NCBI GenBank assembly: GCA_947632515.1
Contig: CANRPO010000017.1
Location: forward strand, 1-64,000
Reading direction: 5' to 3'
Length of the DNA: 64,000 nt
Source of the DNA: an uncultured Lachnospiraceae bacterium
GTDB lineage: Bacteria; Bacillota; Clostridia; Lachnospirales; Lachnospiraceae
Positions 45,898 through 54,613 of the stretch are shown here, piece after piece; position 1 is the stretch's first letter; every line of letters begins with the position of its first letter. Under the pieces are notes generated by a model, which saw nothing but the letters and a program-made list of their open reading frames with translations, ran no database searches and was not told the origin of the DNA. Position numbers and translations under genes: made by a program.

Positions 45898-48129
45898 TCA
45901 GCCCCCGCCAAGCATGCCCGACAGGGCTCCGCTCTTGGACTGCAGTTTCGCCATCGCCGTCTCCATCTGGGAGAACTTGGTGTACCACTTATCCATCAGT
46001 GCATTCAGCTTATCCTCTTCCTTGGCGATCCTGTCCTTGTAGTCGTCATATTCTTTCTGCATCTGCTGGTCGTTGTAGACCGTAAATACGCTCCTCGTGC
46101 CGGCGATGCTCTTCATCTTCTCCGTCAGCGTATCATACAGATTCTTGGACAGCCCGGAAAAGAACTCCATGACCGTATCAGGATCGTTTGCGATCATGGA
46201 TCTCAGCACGTCGTCATTGCTCTTGGTGCTGGCGTCATCAGGGTCGCCGTCGATGTGATAAGCGCCCTTCTCATTGTCACCTGCATTGAAATAGCCCAGC
46301 GTATTGATGCCGAAGTCCGACAGATACATCTGCTTGCCGTTGACCGTCGCGCCCTGCAGCATCAGGTTCTTCAGCGTGCTGCTGATGTCGCCCAGCGTCT
46401 CGTCTCTTCGGAGCAGGGAATCCTTGATCTTCTTCTCCCACTCCTCGATCTCGGAGTCGGACAGTTCCGCCTTCTCCTCGGAGGTCAGCGGATCGTACCC
46501 CTTGGCGGAATCCGCATTGTACAGCGCGCTCATCTCGTTGATCAGGCTGTTGTACTCCTTGAAGAAGTTCTTGATCATGTCGTAGATGCCGTCCACATCG
46601 TCGGAGGTGGTGATCGTCACCTCTTCCGCAGACGTCTCATACACCGTGATGTCCATCCCGTTGATATTAAAGTTGTTCGTGCCGGAAGTAAACTCCGCGC
46701 CGTCCACATGGATCACAGCGTCCGAGCCTTGGATCCTAGTGCCGTACTTGCCGCTGTCATACGCGCCGCTGTTCAGTTTCTGCAGCACGTCTTCCGCCAG
46801 CGCGACCTTCTTGTCGAACTCAGCCGTCACCTGATCCGTCAGCGCCTGCGTAGCCTCCGCGCTCTTCGTCTCCGTGCCGCTCTGTTTCGTGATGACCTCG
46901 GTGTAGTACTGTTTGTTCTCGTCGCACTTGTCCGTATTCTTCTTGATCTGGCTCTCTTTGTCCTCGATCGCCTTGGTGATGGAATACTGACCGTTCTTCT
47001 CGTTGAATTTGGACTGCGCCTCCGTGACTGCAGCGCTCGCATCCTCGACCTTCTTCTCCAGCTCGGCTTTCTCCGCCTCGGAGACCGGGTTATCCGCGTC
47101 TGCGAGCCGATCGCTCAGCGCTTTCTTTGCCGCCTCCAGATCTTCCTTCGCCTTGTCCAGGTCGGCCTTCAGACCGCCGCGGCGCTCCATGACAGCATTG
47201 CCGTCCTCGTCCACCACAGGGCCGTTTTCGTCCTCTTTTTGCACTTCGGGTCCGTACAGCTCCGTGTACAGATCTTCCGCCTTGACGCTGTCGCCCGCGT
47301 AATTCGGCTCCTCTTTCAGTTTCTCGATCTGTTTCGTCAGCTCTTCGTTCTGTTTCGCCAGAACCTCGTTCTCTTTCATATAAGCGGCCGCACGTTTCGC
47401 CGCCTCGGCCTCGATCGCCTTCTTGTACGCCTCGGTGTCGCTCTTATACCCGGCCCACTTCTTGTACTCGTCGCCGGCCAAATCTTCTTTGGAGAGGATA
47501 CCCAGATTCTCCAGCGCCTTCAGCCCCGCCTCGTCGTTCGCCGTGAGCGTGAAATCAGCCTGCTCTCCCGTCGTCTTGGAACTCAGGAACAGCCTATGGT
47601 TCTTCTCGTCGAAGTTCGCGCTGATGCCCGCATCCTGCAGCTTGGCCACCACGTCCTTGATCGTCATGTCGCCGTTCAGCTCGATCTTGGTGCTCTTGCC
47701 GCCCACAGTCACCTGGAAACTCGCCTCGCCGTCGATGCCGAGCTCGCTCAGTTTCGTGGAGCTCTTGACGTTGCCGTAGTCGTCGCTCAAGTCGCGCCCC
47801 GTCATCTTGCCGCTCCTCGCGAGCTGCTCCACCGTGACGCCCTGCAGGCCGTTCACCGCCTCGCCGCTCACCGTCGCGCTGAGCACGTTCGGGTTGGAGA
47901 CCTTGGTGGCCTTCTTCAGGTAGGTCGCCTGATAGCGCATATTGTCCAGCGTATTCGTATAAAAATTAAAAATCTTGGTATTCAGAGCCTTCCAGGCATC
48001 CATCTTCCAGCTCAGCCTGATCTGATCCTTCACATATTTGCTCTTCTTTACGCTCTGTGCGGATACCAGCTCACTGATGATGGCCTCCGTATCCAGGCCC
48101 GAATACATACCCGTAATCCTGATTGGCAT
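45898..48129 (-). CDS. fliD: Flagellar hook-associated protein 2 (filament cap) with coiled-coil insertion
   Basis: The product has 743 residues against about 450-500 for ordinary FliD. The N-terminal domain (ITGMYSGLDTEAIISELVSA, then VTVEQLARSGKMTGRDLSD) and the C-terminal domain (TIYDMIKNFFKEYNSLINEM-type segment near 535, then the D0 coiled coil ending LSGMLGGG) are standard. Between about residues 225 and 440 lies a long insertion, mostly Lys/Glu/Ala coiled coil (AEKAELEKKVEDASAAVTEA and similar). The cap complex sits at the filament tip, so the insertion would project outward or extend the cap legs. ATG at 48129 follows AGGAGG. It is the second gene of the sigma-28 flaG transcript. Confidence 0.92.
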   Translation of the reverse strand: MPIRITGMYSGLDTEAIISELVSAQSVKKSKYVKDQIRLSWKMDAWKALNTKIFNFYTNTLDNMRYQATYLKKATKVSNPNVLSATVSGEAVNGLQGVTVEQLARSGKMTGRDLSDDYGNVKSSTKLSELGIDGEASFQVTVGGKSTKIELNGDMTIKDVVAKLQDAGISANFDEKNHRLFLSSKTTGEQADFTLTANDEAGLKALENLGILSKEDLAGDEYKKWAGYKSDTEAYKKAIEAEAAKRAAAYMKENEVLAKQNEELTKQIEKLKEEPNYAGDSVKAEDLYTELYGPEVQKEDENGPVVDEDGNAVMERRGGLKADLDKAKEDLEAAKKALSDRLADADNPVSEAEKAELEKKVEDASAAVTEAQSKFNEKNGQYSITKAIEDKESQIKKNTDKCDENKQYYTEVITKQSGTETKSAEATQALTDQVTAEFDKKVALAEDVLQKLNSGAYDSGKYGTRIQGSDAVIHVDGAEFTSGTNNFNINGMDITVYETSAEEVTITTSDDVDGIYDMIKNFFKEYNSLINEMSALYNADSAKGYDPLTSEEKAELSDSEIEEWEKKIKDSLLRRDETLGDISSTLKNLMLQGATVNGKQMYLSDFGINTLGYFNAGDNEKGAYHIDGDPDDASTKSNDDVLRSMIANDPDTVMEFFSGLSKNLYDTLTEKMKSIAGTRSVFTVYNDQQMQKEYDDYKDRIAKEEDKLNALMDKWYTKFSQMETAMAKLQSKSGALSGMLGGG

Positions 48130-48152
48130 TTTCTTTTCCTCCTGTCACAAAA

Positions 48153-48608
48153 TCAGCGTTTCTCGTCCACAAGGATCCCCGCCATCTCCCAGATCTTCGC
48201 GATCATGTCAAGCGTCTTCTCGGGCGGGAACTCTTTGATGACTTCCTTCGTGTCCTTATCCATGATCTTGATCATGATGCGGTTTGTCTCCTCATGGATG
48301 CCGAACATAGCGATCTCGTTCGTGTTGTTGATCTTCTTATTCATCTCGGCGATCATCTTCTTGAGCTGATCGGGAGCCGCCTGCGAATTCACCGCCGCCT
48401 GCTGCTGTTGCTGACTGCCGCTGCCCTCACTGCTGCTCTTTTCGTCCTGAGCCTGCGTCTGTGCGACTGCCGCCGTCGTCTCGTCAACATTTACTGTCTG
48501 TCCATCCTCAGGAACTTCCGTGTTCACTGGTGCTGCCGTCTGCGGTCTTACGACCGTCTGTGCCTGATAAGTCATGGCACTGCTTAATGGTTCGATTGCC
48601 ATCGCCAC
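48153..48608 (-). CDS. flaG: FlaG family protein
   Basis: The product has 151 residues. The first 90 are low-complexity (Gln, Thr, Ala, Ser, with QAQDEKSSSEGSGSQQQQQ). The C-terminal 60 form the FlaG domain (IAMFGIHEETNRIMIKIMDK, then KEVIKEFPPEKTLDM). FlaG influences filament length in some bacteria. It heads the flaG-fliD-fliS-fliT-like transcript behind a sigma-28 promoter and is 23 nt from fliD. Confidence 0.9.
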   Translation of the reverse strand: MAMAIEPLSSAMTYQAQTVVRPQTAAPVNTEVPEDGQTVNVDETTAAVAQTQAQDEKSSSEGSGSQQQQQAAVNSQAAPDQLKKMIAEMNKKINNTNEIAMFGIHEETNRIMIKIMDKDTKEVIKEFPPEKTLDMIAKIWEMAGILVDEKR

Positions 48609-48736
48609 TCACCTCCGTGTGATTTTAATAGATTGGTAGAATCGTCTTACGATAGCGCATCCGTTCTCCTCATATATAGGAACTGCTCTAAATTTCCGCA
48701 TAATAACAGAGAGTCCGCGCCTAATCTTTGTTATAT

Positions 48737-48763
48737 ATATCGGGAAAAAAATAAATATATTTA
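48737..48763 (-). promoter_or_regulatory. Sigma-28 promoter of flaG-fliD-fliS
   Basis: On the minus strand TAAA (48763-48760), 15 bases, then CCCGATAT (48744-48737). It is about 130 bases before flaG, within a 384-base divergent gap that is otherwise AT-rich and without genes. Confidence 0.85.
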
Positions 48764-48992
48764 GTGTTTGGGGAATAAAATAGCAATAATTTTTTCCGGT
48801 TGTTACGCTTTTGCGCATTTCTGTTTTCACTTTACTTTATATCTCTTTTTTATTATACTATTTCTATATCAATTTTCAAACAATTTTACGCGCAGGCCGG
48901 CGTTGCCACGACATACATACAGATTCTTAGTCCGGCGGCGTTTCCCGGCCTCTTTCCTGCGAAGGCCCGCCGGACAAGAAGACAGGTGAATC

Positions 48993-50270
48993 ATGGAGAT
49001 ACTCTTCTACCGCTACAACAACATATGTGAACCTGACATCATACAGGTCTTTACCGATTTCGGCGTCACGGTCCTCACGGAGGAGGCGGAGATGACGGAC
49101 AAGCGCATCACGCCGAAGCAGTGCGCCGCCCTCATAACCAAATGGCTGACGGAACGCCCGATCGCTTTTGTGTTCAGCATCAATTTCTATCCCGCGATCT
49201 CGTACACGTGCAACCATTTCCGGGTGCCCTACGTGTGCTGGAGCGTGGATTCCCCGGTGCCGGAGCTTTTTTCCAACGCCCTGAGAAACGAGTGGAACCG
49301 GGTCTTTCTGTTCGACCGGGCGCAGTACGACTTCTTTTCTCACGTCAACCCGGAGCGCATCTTCTATCTGCCGCTCGCCACGAATGCCGGGCGGTGGGAG
49401 AACGTGATCCTCAATATGACCGACGAGGATTTCGCGAAATACGGCGCGGACGTGAGTTTCGTCGGATCGCTTTATACCGAGAAATGCAGATACGACAGGC
49501 TGCCGCGGGTTCCGCATTTCCACGCGGCCAAAACGGCGTCGCAGCCTGCCGGGGCGGACAGGGCGGCGGCAGAATCCGCATCGTCCGTTCCGTGTCTGAG
49601 CGCCTACACGCAGGGGTTCGTGGAGGGCCTGATCGAGGCGCAGCTCAGGGTGTATGGCTGCAATTTGATCGCCGACAGCCTGCCGGCGCGCGTGATCGAC
49701 GAGATCGCGGAGGCCGACCCTGATTTCTATGAGAGCGATGACACCTACGGCGACGCCCGCCGCTATCTGGTGGCCCATCAATATATCGGCATGAAGCTGG
49801 CTTCTGTGGAACGCATCAGAACGCTGCTGCGTCTGGGGGAGCATTTTCAGGTCGCTCTCTACACGCGCAGCAACCCCTCGATTTTGGGGCAGGTGGGCGT
49901 GGATGTGCGCGGCGGCGCGGACACGTTCACGGAGATGCCGAAGATCTTCCACGCCAGCAAGATCAACCTGAACATGACCATGCGCCCCATCGAGACGGGA
50001 CTGTCCCTTCGCGTCTGGGACGTGCTCGGCTGCGGCGGCTTTCTGATGACCAACTATCAGGCGGAGATTCCGGAATACTTTGAGATCGGCCGGGATCTGG
50101 AGACATACAGCTCCATGGAAGAGCTGGAGCAGAAGGTACGATACTATCTGGCCCATGAGGAGGAGCGCATCGGGATCGCCATAAACGGCTACGAAAAAAC
50201 CGCAAAACACCACACCTATGAGCTGCGGATCGCAGAGATGATACGGATTCTGAACGAAACGACGCCCTGA
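48993..50270 (+). CDS. CgeB/DUF3880-type glycosyltransferase inside the flagellar cluster
   Basis: The product has 425 residues from ATG at 48993 (ACAGGTG upstream). The N-terminal half has FVFSINFYPAISYTCNHFRV and YVCWSVDSPVPELFSNAL; the C-terminal half has KINLNMTMRPIETGLSLRVW and DVLGCGGFLMTNYQAEIPEY. It is a paralogue of 37165-38349 with the same two-domain plan, and an Ala-rich linker lies at about 180-200. It is transcribed against the flagellar operons, between flaG and csrA, so it interrupts a block that is normally all flagellar. That placement supports a role in modifying flagellin or another filament protein. Confidence 0.82.
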   Translation: MEILFYRYNNICEPDIIQVFTDFGVTVLTEEAEMTDKRITPKQCAALITKWLTERPIAFVFSINFYPAISYTCNHFRVPYVCWSVDSPVPELFSNALRNEWNRVFLFDRAQYDFFSHVNPERIFYLPLATNAGRWENVILNMTDEDFAKYGADVSFVGSLYTEKCRYDRLPRVPHFHAAKTASQPAGADRAAAESASSVPCLSAYTQGFVEGLIEAQLRVYGCNLIADSLPARVIDEIAEADPDFYESDDTYGDARRYLVAHQYIGMKLASVERIRTLLRLGEHFQVALYTRSNPSILGQVGVDVRGGADTFTEMPKIFHASKINLNMTMRPIETGLSLRVWDVLGCGGFLMTNYQAEIPEYFEIGRDLETYSSMEELEQKVRYYLAHEEERIGIAINGYEKTAKHHTYELRIAEMIRILNETTP

Positions 50271-50310
50271 CCGGGCCGCAGCGCCGGGCGCGATCCCGGA
50301 AACTGCAAAA

Positions 50311-50344
50311 ACGGGCGGAACGCGCCACCCCACGTTCCGTCCGT
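50311..50344. terminator. Bidirectional terminator between the CgeB-type gene and csrA
   Basis: ACGGGCGGAACG (50311-50322) pairs with CGTTCCGTCCGT (50333-50344) with one mismatch. T-rich sequence follows on the plus strand (TTCTTT) and a T-run follows on the minus strand, so both convergent transcripts can end here. Confidence 0.8.
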
Positions 50345-50356
50345 TTCTTTCGCATC

Positions 50357-50575
50357 CTATCCCAACAGATTTTTCAGCGCCTCCATGCCGTCCACGTTGA
50401 TCGACTCCTTGTTGGAATCCTGAATCTGCACATACACTTCCTTGCGGTAAACGGGTACCTCGCGCGGCGCGCTGATGCCCAGCTTTACCTGTTCGCCTTT
50501 GATCTCGAGCACCGTGATCTCCACATTGTTGTTGATCACCAGCGCCTCATTCTTTTTCCTGGATAAAGCTAACAT
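50357..50575 (-). CDS. csrA: Carbon storage regulator CsrA
   Basis: The product has 72 residues, beginning MLALSRKKNEALVINNNVEI, with the RNA-binding GISAPREVPVYRKEVY segment that includes the key Arg. CsrA binds GGA-containing hairpins and blocks translation. Its start directly abuts the fliW stop. In this window a fitting target lies in the flagellin leader (44776-44808). Confidence 0.96.
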   Translation of the reverse strand: MLALSRKKNEALVINNNVEITVLEIKGEQVKLGISAPREVPVYRKEVYVQIQDSNKESINVDGMEALKNLLG

Positions 50576-51037
50576 CTATTCACCCGCTTTCTCTCTGTTC
50601 TTATTTAAAATATCGTAGATCGGATATTTCACCTGATACTCGTCGCCTTCCACGATGATCTGCACCGCCTTCTTCTCGGCCGCGTTGATCACAATGGGGC
50701 CTTTCAGATTGACTGACATCCGTGTCAGATCTTTCGGGACCGTCACCGTCACGAGAACGAGCAGTTCCTCCGGGACGATCTCGCCGATCACGCCCAGCAG
50801 TTCGTCGTCCGCTTCGGGATTGTAGTCGGGACAGACGATCAGCGGGTCCATGACAGGCATGGCGAACGCCGGCTCCTGCAGGGACTGCAGCCAGTGAATG
50901 GATTCCGTGCCTTTCTCTTCGTCATGTACGAGCGTAAACTCTGTCAGCTCGGGAAATCCGATGATGCCCTTCGGAAAATGGATGATCTTATCGTCGTCAA
51001 TGACGATCTCGCCAAAAACTTTTGTCAAAATCTGCAT
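50576..51037 (-). CDS. fliW: Flagellar assembly factor FliW
   Basis: The product has 153 residues from ATG at 51037 (AAAGGCGG 9 nt upstream; a TTG three codons earlier touches the Shine-Dalgarno). The family motif IHFPKGIIGFPELTEFTLVH is near the start and the C-terminus has YQVKYPIYDI. FliW binds CsrA and is displaced by cytoplasmic flagellin, which sets flagellin translation to the rate of export. The gene is 60 nt after flgL and abuts csrA. Confidence 0.95.
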   Translation of the reverse strand: MQILTKVFGEIVIDDDKIIHFPKGIIGFPELTEFTLVHDEEKGTESIHWLQSLQEPAFAMPVMDPLIVCPDYNPEADDELLGVIGEIVPEELLVLVTVTVPKDLTRMSVNLKGPIVINAAEKKAVQIIVEGDEYQVKYPIYDILNKNREKAGE

Positions 51038-51097
51038 ATCCAGCAACCGCCTTTCTTCTCGTTTGCCCCTGCGCGCTGCCGACGCGCGGCGCGTGAT

Positions 51098-52663
51098 TTA
51101 AATGTAGTTCATCAGGTTCGTCTGCATGATCTTGCCTGTGGCCATGAGCGCCGCCTCATAGATCATCTCCGAGCTGGTCAGCTCCACCGCCACCTGTGAG
51201 ACGTCGATACTCTCGTTGTCCGTCTGCAGATCCTTGAAGGTCGCCTGCTGGTTCATCAGACGGTTGGAGATCAGATCCAGTCTGCTGCCTCTGGTGGAGT
51301 TGTTCGTGCTCGCCACATTGTTGTCTTCCATATAATCCTGGTATTTCGTGATCTGGCTCTCAAACTGGTTGTGGATATTCTCACGGATATAGGTCTGCGC
51401 CTTCTCCGCCGCCTCCTTCTTCTTCGCCAGATCCTTGTACTCAGCGCTGTCCTCGGGATACTCCTGCATCTTCTTCTCGATGTCGCTGAGCTGCGTCTCA
51501 ATGCCGTGCAGCTGATCCGCGCAGCGCTGAAAATCGTCCATATCGCGCTGTACGGCGTGATGAAAGATCTCCGTCGCCACTGTGTTGACCTGAATCTTCT
51601 GGTTAAAGCCCACATCATAGTAGATGTCCTGCGGGAGCGTCATCACGCCGTCCTTGTTGTAGACCGTCTGTTTCGGATCGCCGTCCCCGATCTTTTTCGT
51701 CTCGGTACACTCGAAATAGTGCACGGGATTGATGTCGCCCTCTTTCCAAGTGGACTTGTCGTAGGTGACGCTGAAAGCGTCCCCTTCCTTGAAAGTTGCA
51801 TCATAATATTCTTTGCTGAACACCAACTCGCCTGTGGAGGGAATGTACGCAATACCCTTCTCGTCACCATTGGCTATCGCGCGGTACGCTTCCTCCGCAG
51901 TGCCGTATTCCTTCGTCACGACAACAGGGTTCCCGTTCGCGTCCACATACGGTTTCCCATCCGCATCTGTAAATACAGGCGTCTTCCCGGCATCCACATC
52001 ATTGTAGGACAGGCGCACGCGATACAGCTTCGTGTTGGTGATCCCCTGCTCGTAGCTCTGATTTGTGACATCGTCTATGCCGTCGCCGTCAACATCCGTA
52101 AGTGTCCCGGACAGCGCGCTGTAATCCGTATAGTTGAAAGAGTCGATGTCCGAGAACCCGAAATTCTCCTTGATATTGTAGGACGTGGGGTGCTCCCGCA
52201 TCTCCGTCTCATCTTCCGCGGAGAAGGTGATCGCCGTATCCGTCCGGTAGCCGGAGAACACATAGCGGCCCGCGTAATCCACGTTGCCGCTGGCATAGAA
52301 CTCCTGCGTCAGCGATTTCATCTGGGTCAAGAGAATGTCCAGCTCATCCGCCGTCAGGTCCTTGTTAGCCGCATACCCGGCTTTCTCATACAGATCGGTC
52401 AGGATCTCGTCTATGGTCTTGATCGCGTCCGCCGTGACAGACAGCCAATGCTCCGCGTCCTCGGCGTTCTTCTCATAGTACTGCGTCACATAGGTCACGT
52501 TGCTCCGCAGACGCAGCGCCCGGATCGCCACCACCGGATCGTCGGAGGGTCTGGCGATCTTGCTCTGGTTGGTCATCTGGTTGGTCAGTTTATCCTCCAG
52601 AATTTTATTCTGATTCAGATTGTACAGCGAATTGTTTCGCATGATCTTGTTCGTCATTCTCAT
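51098..52663 (-). CDS. flgL: Flagellar hook-associated protein 3 (hook-filament junction), long form
   Basis: The product has 521 residues; common FlgL is about 290-320. The N-terminal D0/D1 (MRMTNKIMRNNSLYNLNQNK, then SKIARPSDDPVVAIRALRLR) and C-terminal D1/D0 (SSEMIYEAALMATGKIMQTN) are standard. The enlarged centre (about 135-390) contains DVDGDGIDD, a Ca2+-binding-loop-like motif, and a second DADGKPYVDANGNP stretch. FlgL joins hook to filament with FlgK. The gene is 61 nt after the second flgK. Confidence 0.93.
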   Translation of the reverse strand: MRMTNKIMRNNSLYNLNQNKILEDKLTNQMTNQSKIARPSDDPVVAIRALRLRSNVTYVTQYYEKNAEDAEHWLSVTADAIKTIDEILTDLYEKAGYAANKDLTADELDILLTQMKSLTQEFYASGNVDYAGRYVFSGYRTDTAITFSAEDETEMREHPTSYNIKENFGFSDIDSFNYTDYSALSGTLTDVDGDGIDDVTNQSYEQGITNTKLYRVRLSYNDVDAGKTPVFTDADGKPYVDANGNPVVVTKEYGTAEEAYRAIANGDEKGIAYIPSTGELVFSKEYYDATFKEGDAFSVTYDKSTWKEGDINPVHYFECTETKKIGDGDPKQTVYNKDGVMTLPQDIYYDVGFNQKIQVNTVATEIFHHAVQRDMDDFQRCADQLHGIETQLSDIEKKMQEYPEDSAEYKDLAKKKEAAEKAQTYIRENIHNQFESQITKYQDYMEDNNVASTNNSTRGSRLDLISNRLMNQQATFKDLQTDNESIDVSQVAVELTSSEMIYEAALMATGKIMQTNLMNYI

Positions 52664-52724
52664 GGCCCGTTACCTCTTTTCTATACTAATCGCAGCTGTT
52701 CCCGCACCGTATCGCCGTCCGCCG

Positions 52725-54581
52725 CTATACGCCTGTCTCCAAGATCAGCCTGTCGTACACTTCCGTCAGGACGGAGATCATCTTGGATGCCAGCGTGTAG
52801 GAATTCTCATATCTGATCAGGCTCAGCGCCTCCTCGTCCTCGTCCACGCCGGAGATGGAAGTCCTCTGATTGTCGATGCTCGTCTCCAGACTGTAGTAGG
52901 TCGCGTAGAAGGTGTTGGCGTTGCTGGCGTTCAGCATCGCGTCCGACAGTACGCACTCCAGAAAACCGCCCGCCGTCCTGCCGCGGAACGTAAACTGCTC
53001 TGTGTCGTTGATCATGGAGATGATCTTGCGCACCTGGTTGTTCTGCTCCACGCCGTCCTGCTCCGTGCCGTCCGTATTCTCATCATCCACGTTTTCCCTC
53101 GTGCCCAGAAGGCTCGCGTCGTGCATCAGCTCGTCCGTGATGGTCACATTGCCCGCCGTCAGGTAGTAGTAACCCTTGCCGTTGCCGCGGGAATCGTTCA
53201 GCTCGTCTTCCGTGTACTCTCCGCTCCCGTTCGGATAGGTCCCCGTGAACAGGATGCCCGCATCCTCCCCGGCGCCTGTGAGACCTTCCGTGAAGATGTC
53301 GTTGACTCTCTGAGCGAACTCGCGGATCCACTCGTTCATCTGCTCCATATAGTAGGGAACGCCCTGATACTCCACGCCCTGATTGATCGTCGCCTCCCTG
53401 TTCAGCTTTACCACCGTGAGCGGCTGGTCGCTCTTCTCATTGTCGATGGTGAAGGTATAGGTTCCGGCGCTCTCGTCAAAGGACCAGTCCGAGTAATAGT
53501 AGAGCTGGTCGCCGATATTGATGACGCCGCCGGTGTCGGACAGCCCGCACTGCGCCATGTTCAGCAGATCGGAATCCCCCACCGAGATCGTCACTCTGGT
53601 CGTCTTGCCCGCATAGTTGATATTGGTCGCCCTGCCGTGGAAATACTCGCCGTTGGTGCCGTCGCGCATCTCGATCAGACCCTTCAGCTCGCCGCCCATG
53701 GACTCGTTGTACATGCCGAACTGTGTGCCGTTGGTCCAGTAAATATCGTACAGTCCGTCCACATCGGTCATGTTGACCTTCTCGTCAGCCTTGCGCGCCA
53801 CGCACATGAGCTGATTGTAATCGTTCATATCGACCAAGACCTGCCCGCCCGCGATACGGACGATACATCTGGTGGCTCCCGTGTCGTTGCCGTTCTGGTC
53901 GTAGATCGGCGACTCCTCCACCTCCACGTCCACCACCGCGGACAGCTCGTCGATAAGGTTGTCGCGCTTGTCGCGCAGCTCGTTTGCGCTGCCGCCGCTC
54001 ATCTCGATCACGTTGATCTGCTTGTTGACCGTGGCGATGTCCTGAGCGATGGAGTTGATGTGATCCACGCGGATCTTGATCTCATCGTTCACATCCTCCT
54101 GCAGATTCTGCAAGTCCCCGTACATATTGTTGAAGTAGTCCGTCAGGCTCTTCGCCGTGGAGCGGAAGGCCATCTTGACGGAATCGTTATTGGGGTCGTT
54201 GGCCAGATTCTGCAGCGCGACCGCCAGCTGATCGAAGACGGAGGAGAAACCTGTCTTGCCGTCGTCCGCCAGGTAATCCTCGACCATCTTGCAGTAATAT
54301 GCTTTCGTGTCATACTCGCCCAGCTTCGTCTCGTTCTGACGGAACTTATTGTCGTAGAACTGTTCGCGGATCCGCTCGATGGCCAGCGTGTTGACGCCCG
54401 CGCCCGCACAGCCGTATGTGGAGAACACGCGCAGAGGGTTCATGGCCTCCTGCTGCACCTGCTGCCTGCTGTAGCCCAGCGTGTTCGTATTGCTGATATT
54501 GTTCGCCGTGGTGTTCAGCGCCGCGTTGGCCGCCCGCAATCCCGACGATGCGATTTCCAATCCAAAAAATGTAGATGGCAT
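52725..54581 (-). CDS. flgK: Flagellar hook-associated protein 1, second paralogue
   Basis: The product has 618 residues. The N-terminus (TFFGLEIASSGLRAANAALN, then NNISNTNTLGYSRQQVQQEA) and C-terminus (EEALSLIRYENSYTLASKMI) are the FlgK ends, and the middle (about 250-500) is large and divergent, with one Cys-containing strand and many Asp/Asn-Gly turns. It follows another flgK by 32 nt. The two proteins differ strongly outside the ends, so they probably occupy different positions or form alternative junctions. Which one is the main HAP1 cannot be read from sequence. Confidence 0.9.
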   Translation of the reverse strand: MPSTFFGLEIASSGLRAANAALNTTANNISNTNTLGYSRQQVQQEAMNPLRVFSTYGCAGAGVNTLAIERIREQFYDNKFRQNETKLGEYDTKAYYCKMVEDYLADDGKTGFSSVFDQLAVALQNLANDPNNDSVKMAFRSTAKSLTDYFNNMYGDLQNLQEDVNDEIKIRVDHINSIAQDIATVNKQINVIEMSGGSANELRDKRDNLIDELSAVVDVEVEESPIYDQNGNDTGATRCIVRIAGGQVLVDMNDYNQLMCVARKADEKVNMTDVDGLYDIYWTNGTQFGMYNESMGGELKGLIEMRDGTNGEYFHGRATNINYAGKTTRVTISVGDSDLLNMAQCGLSDTGGVINIGDQLYYYSDWSFDESAGTYTFTIDNEKSDQPLTVVKLNREATINQGVEYQGVPYYMEQMNEWIREFAQRVNDIFTEGLTGAGEDAGILFTGTYPNGSGEYTEDELNDSRGNGKGYYYLTAGNVTITDELMHDASLLGTRENVDDENTDGTEQDGVEQNNQVRKIISMINDTEQFTFRGRTAGGFLECVLSDAMLNASNANTFYATYYSLETSIDNQRTSISGVDEDEEALSLIRYENSYTLASKMISVLTEVYDRLILETGV

Positions 54582-54613
54582 ATCCTCTCACTCCTTCTGC
54601 CGATCCGGCACGC

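Noticed and set aside
46255-48369. A 704-residue plus-strand open frame opposite fliD
   Set aside because: It is antisense to a well-supported fliD, has a low-complexity Arg/Leu/Val composition typical of a shadow of GC-rich codons, and no ribosome site or family match.
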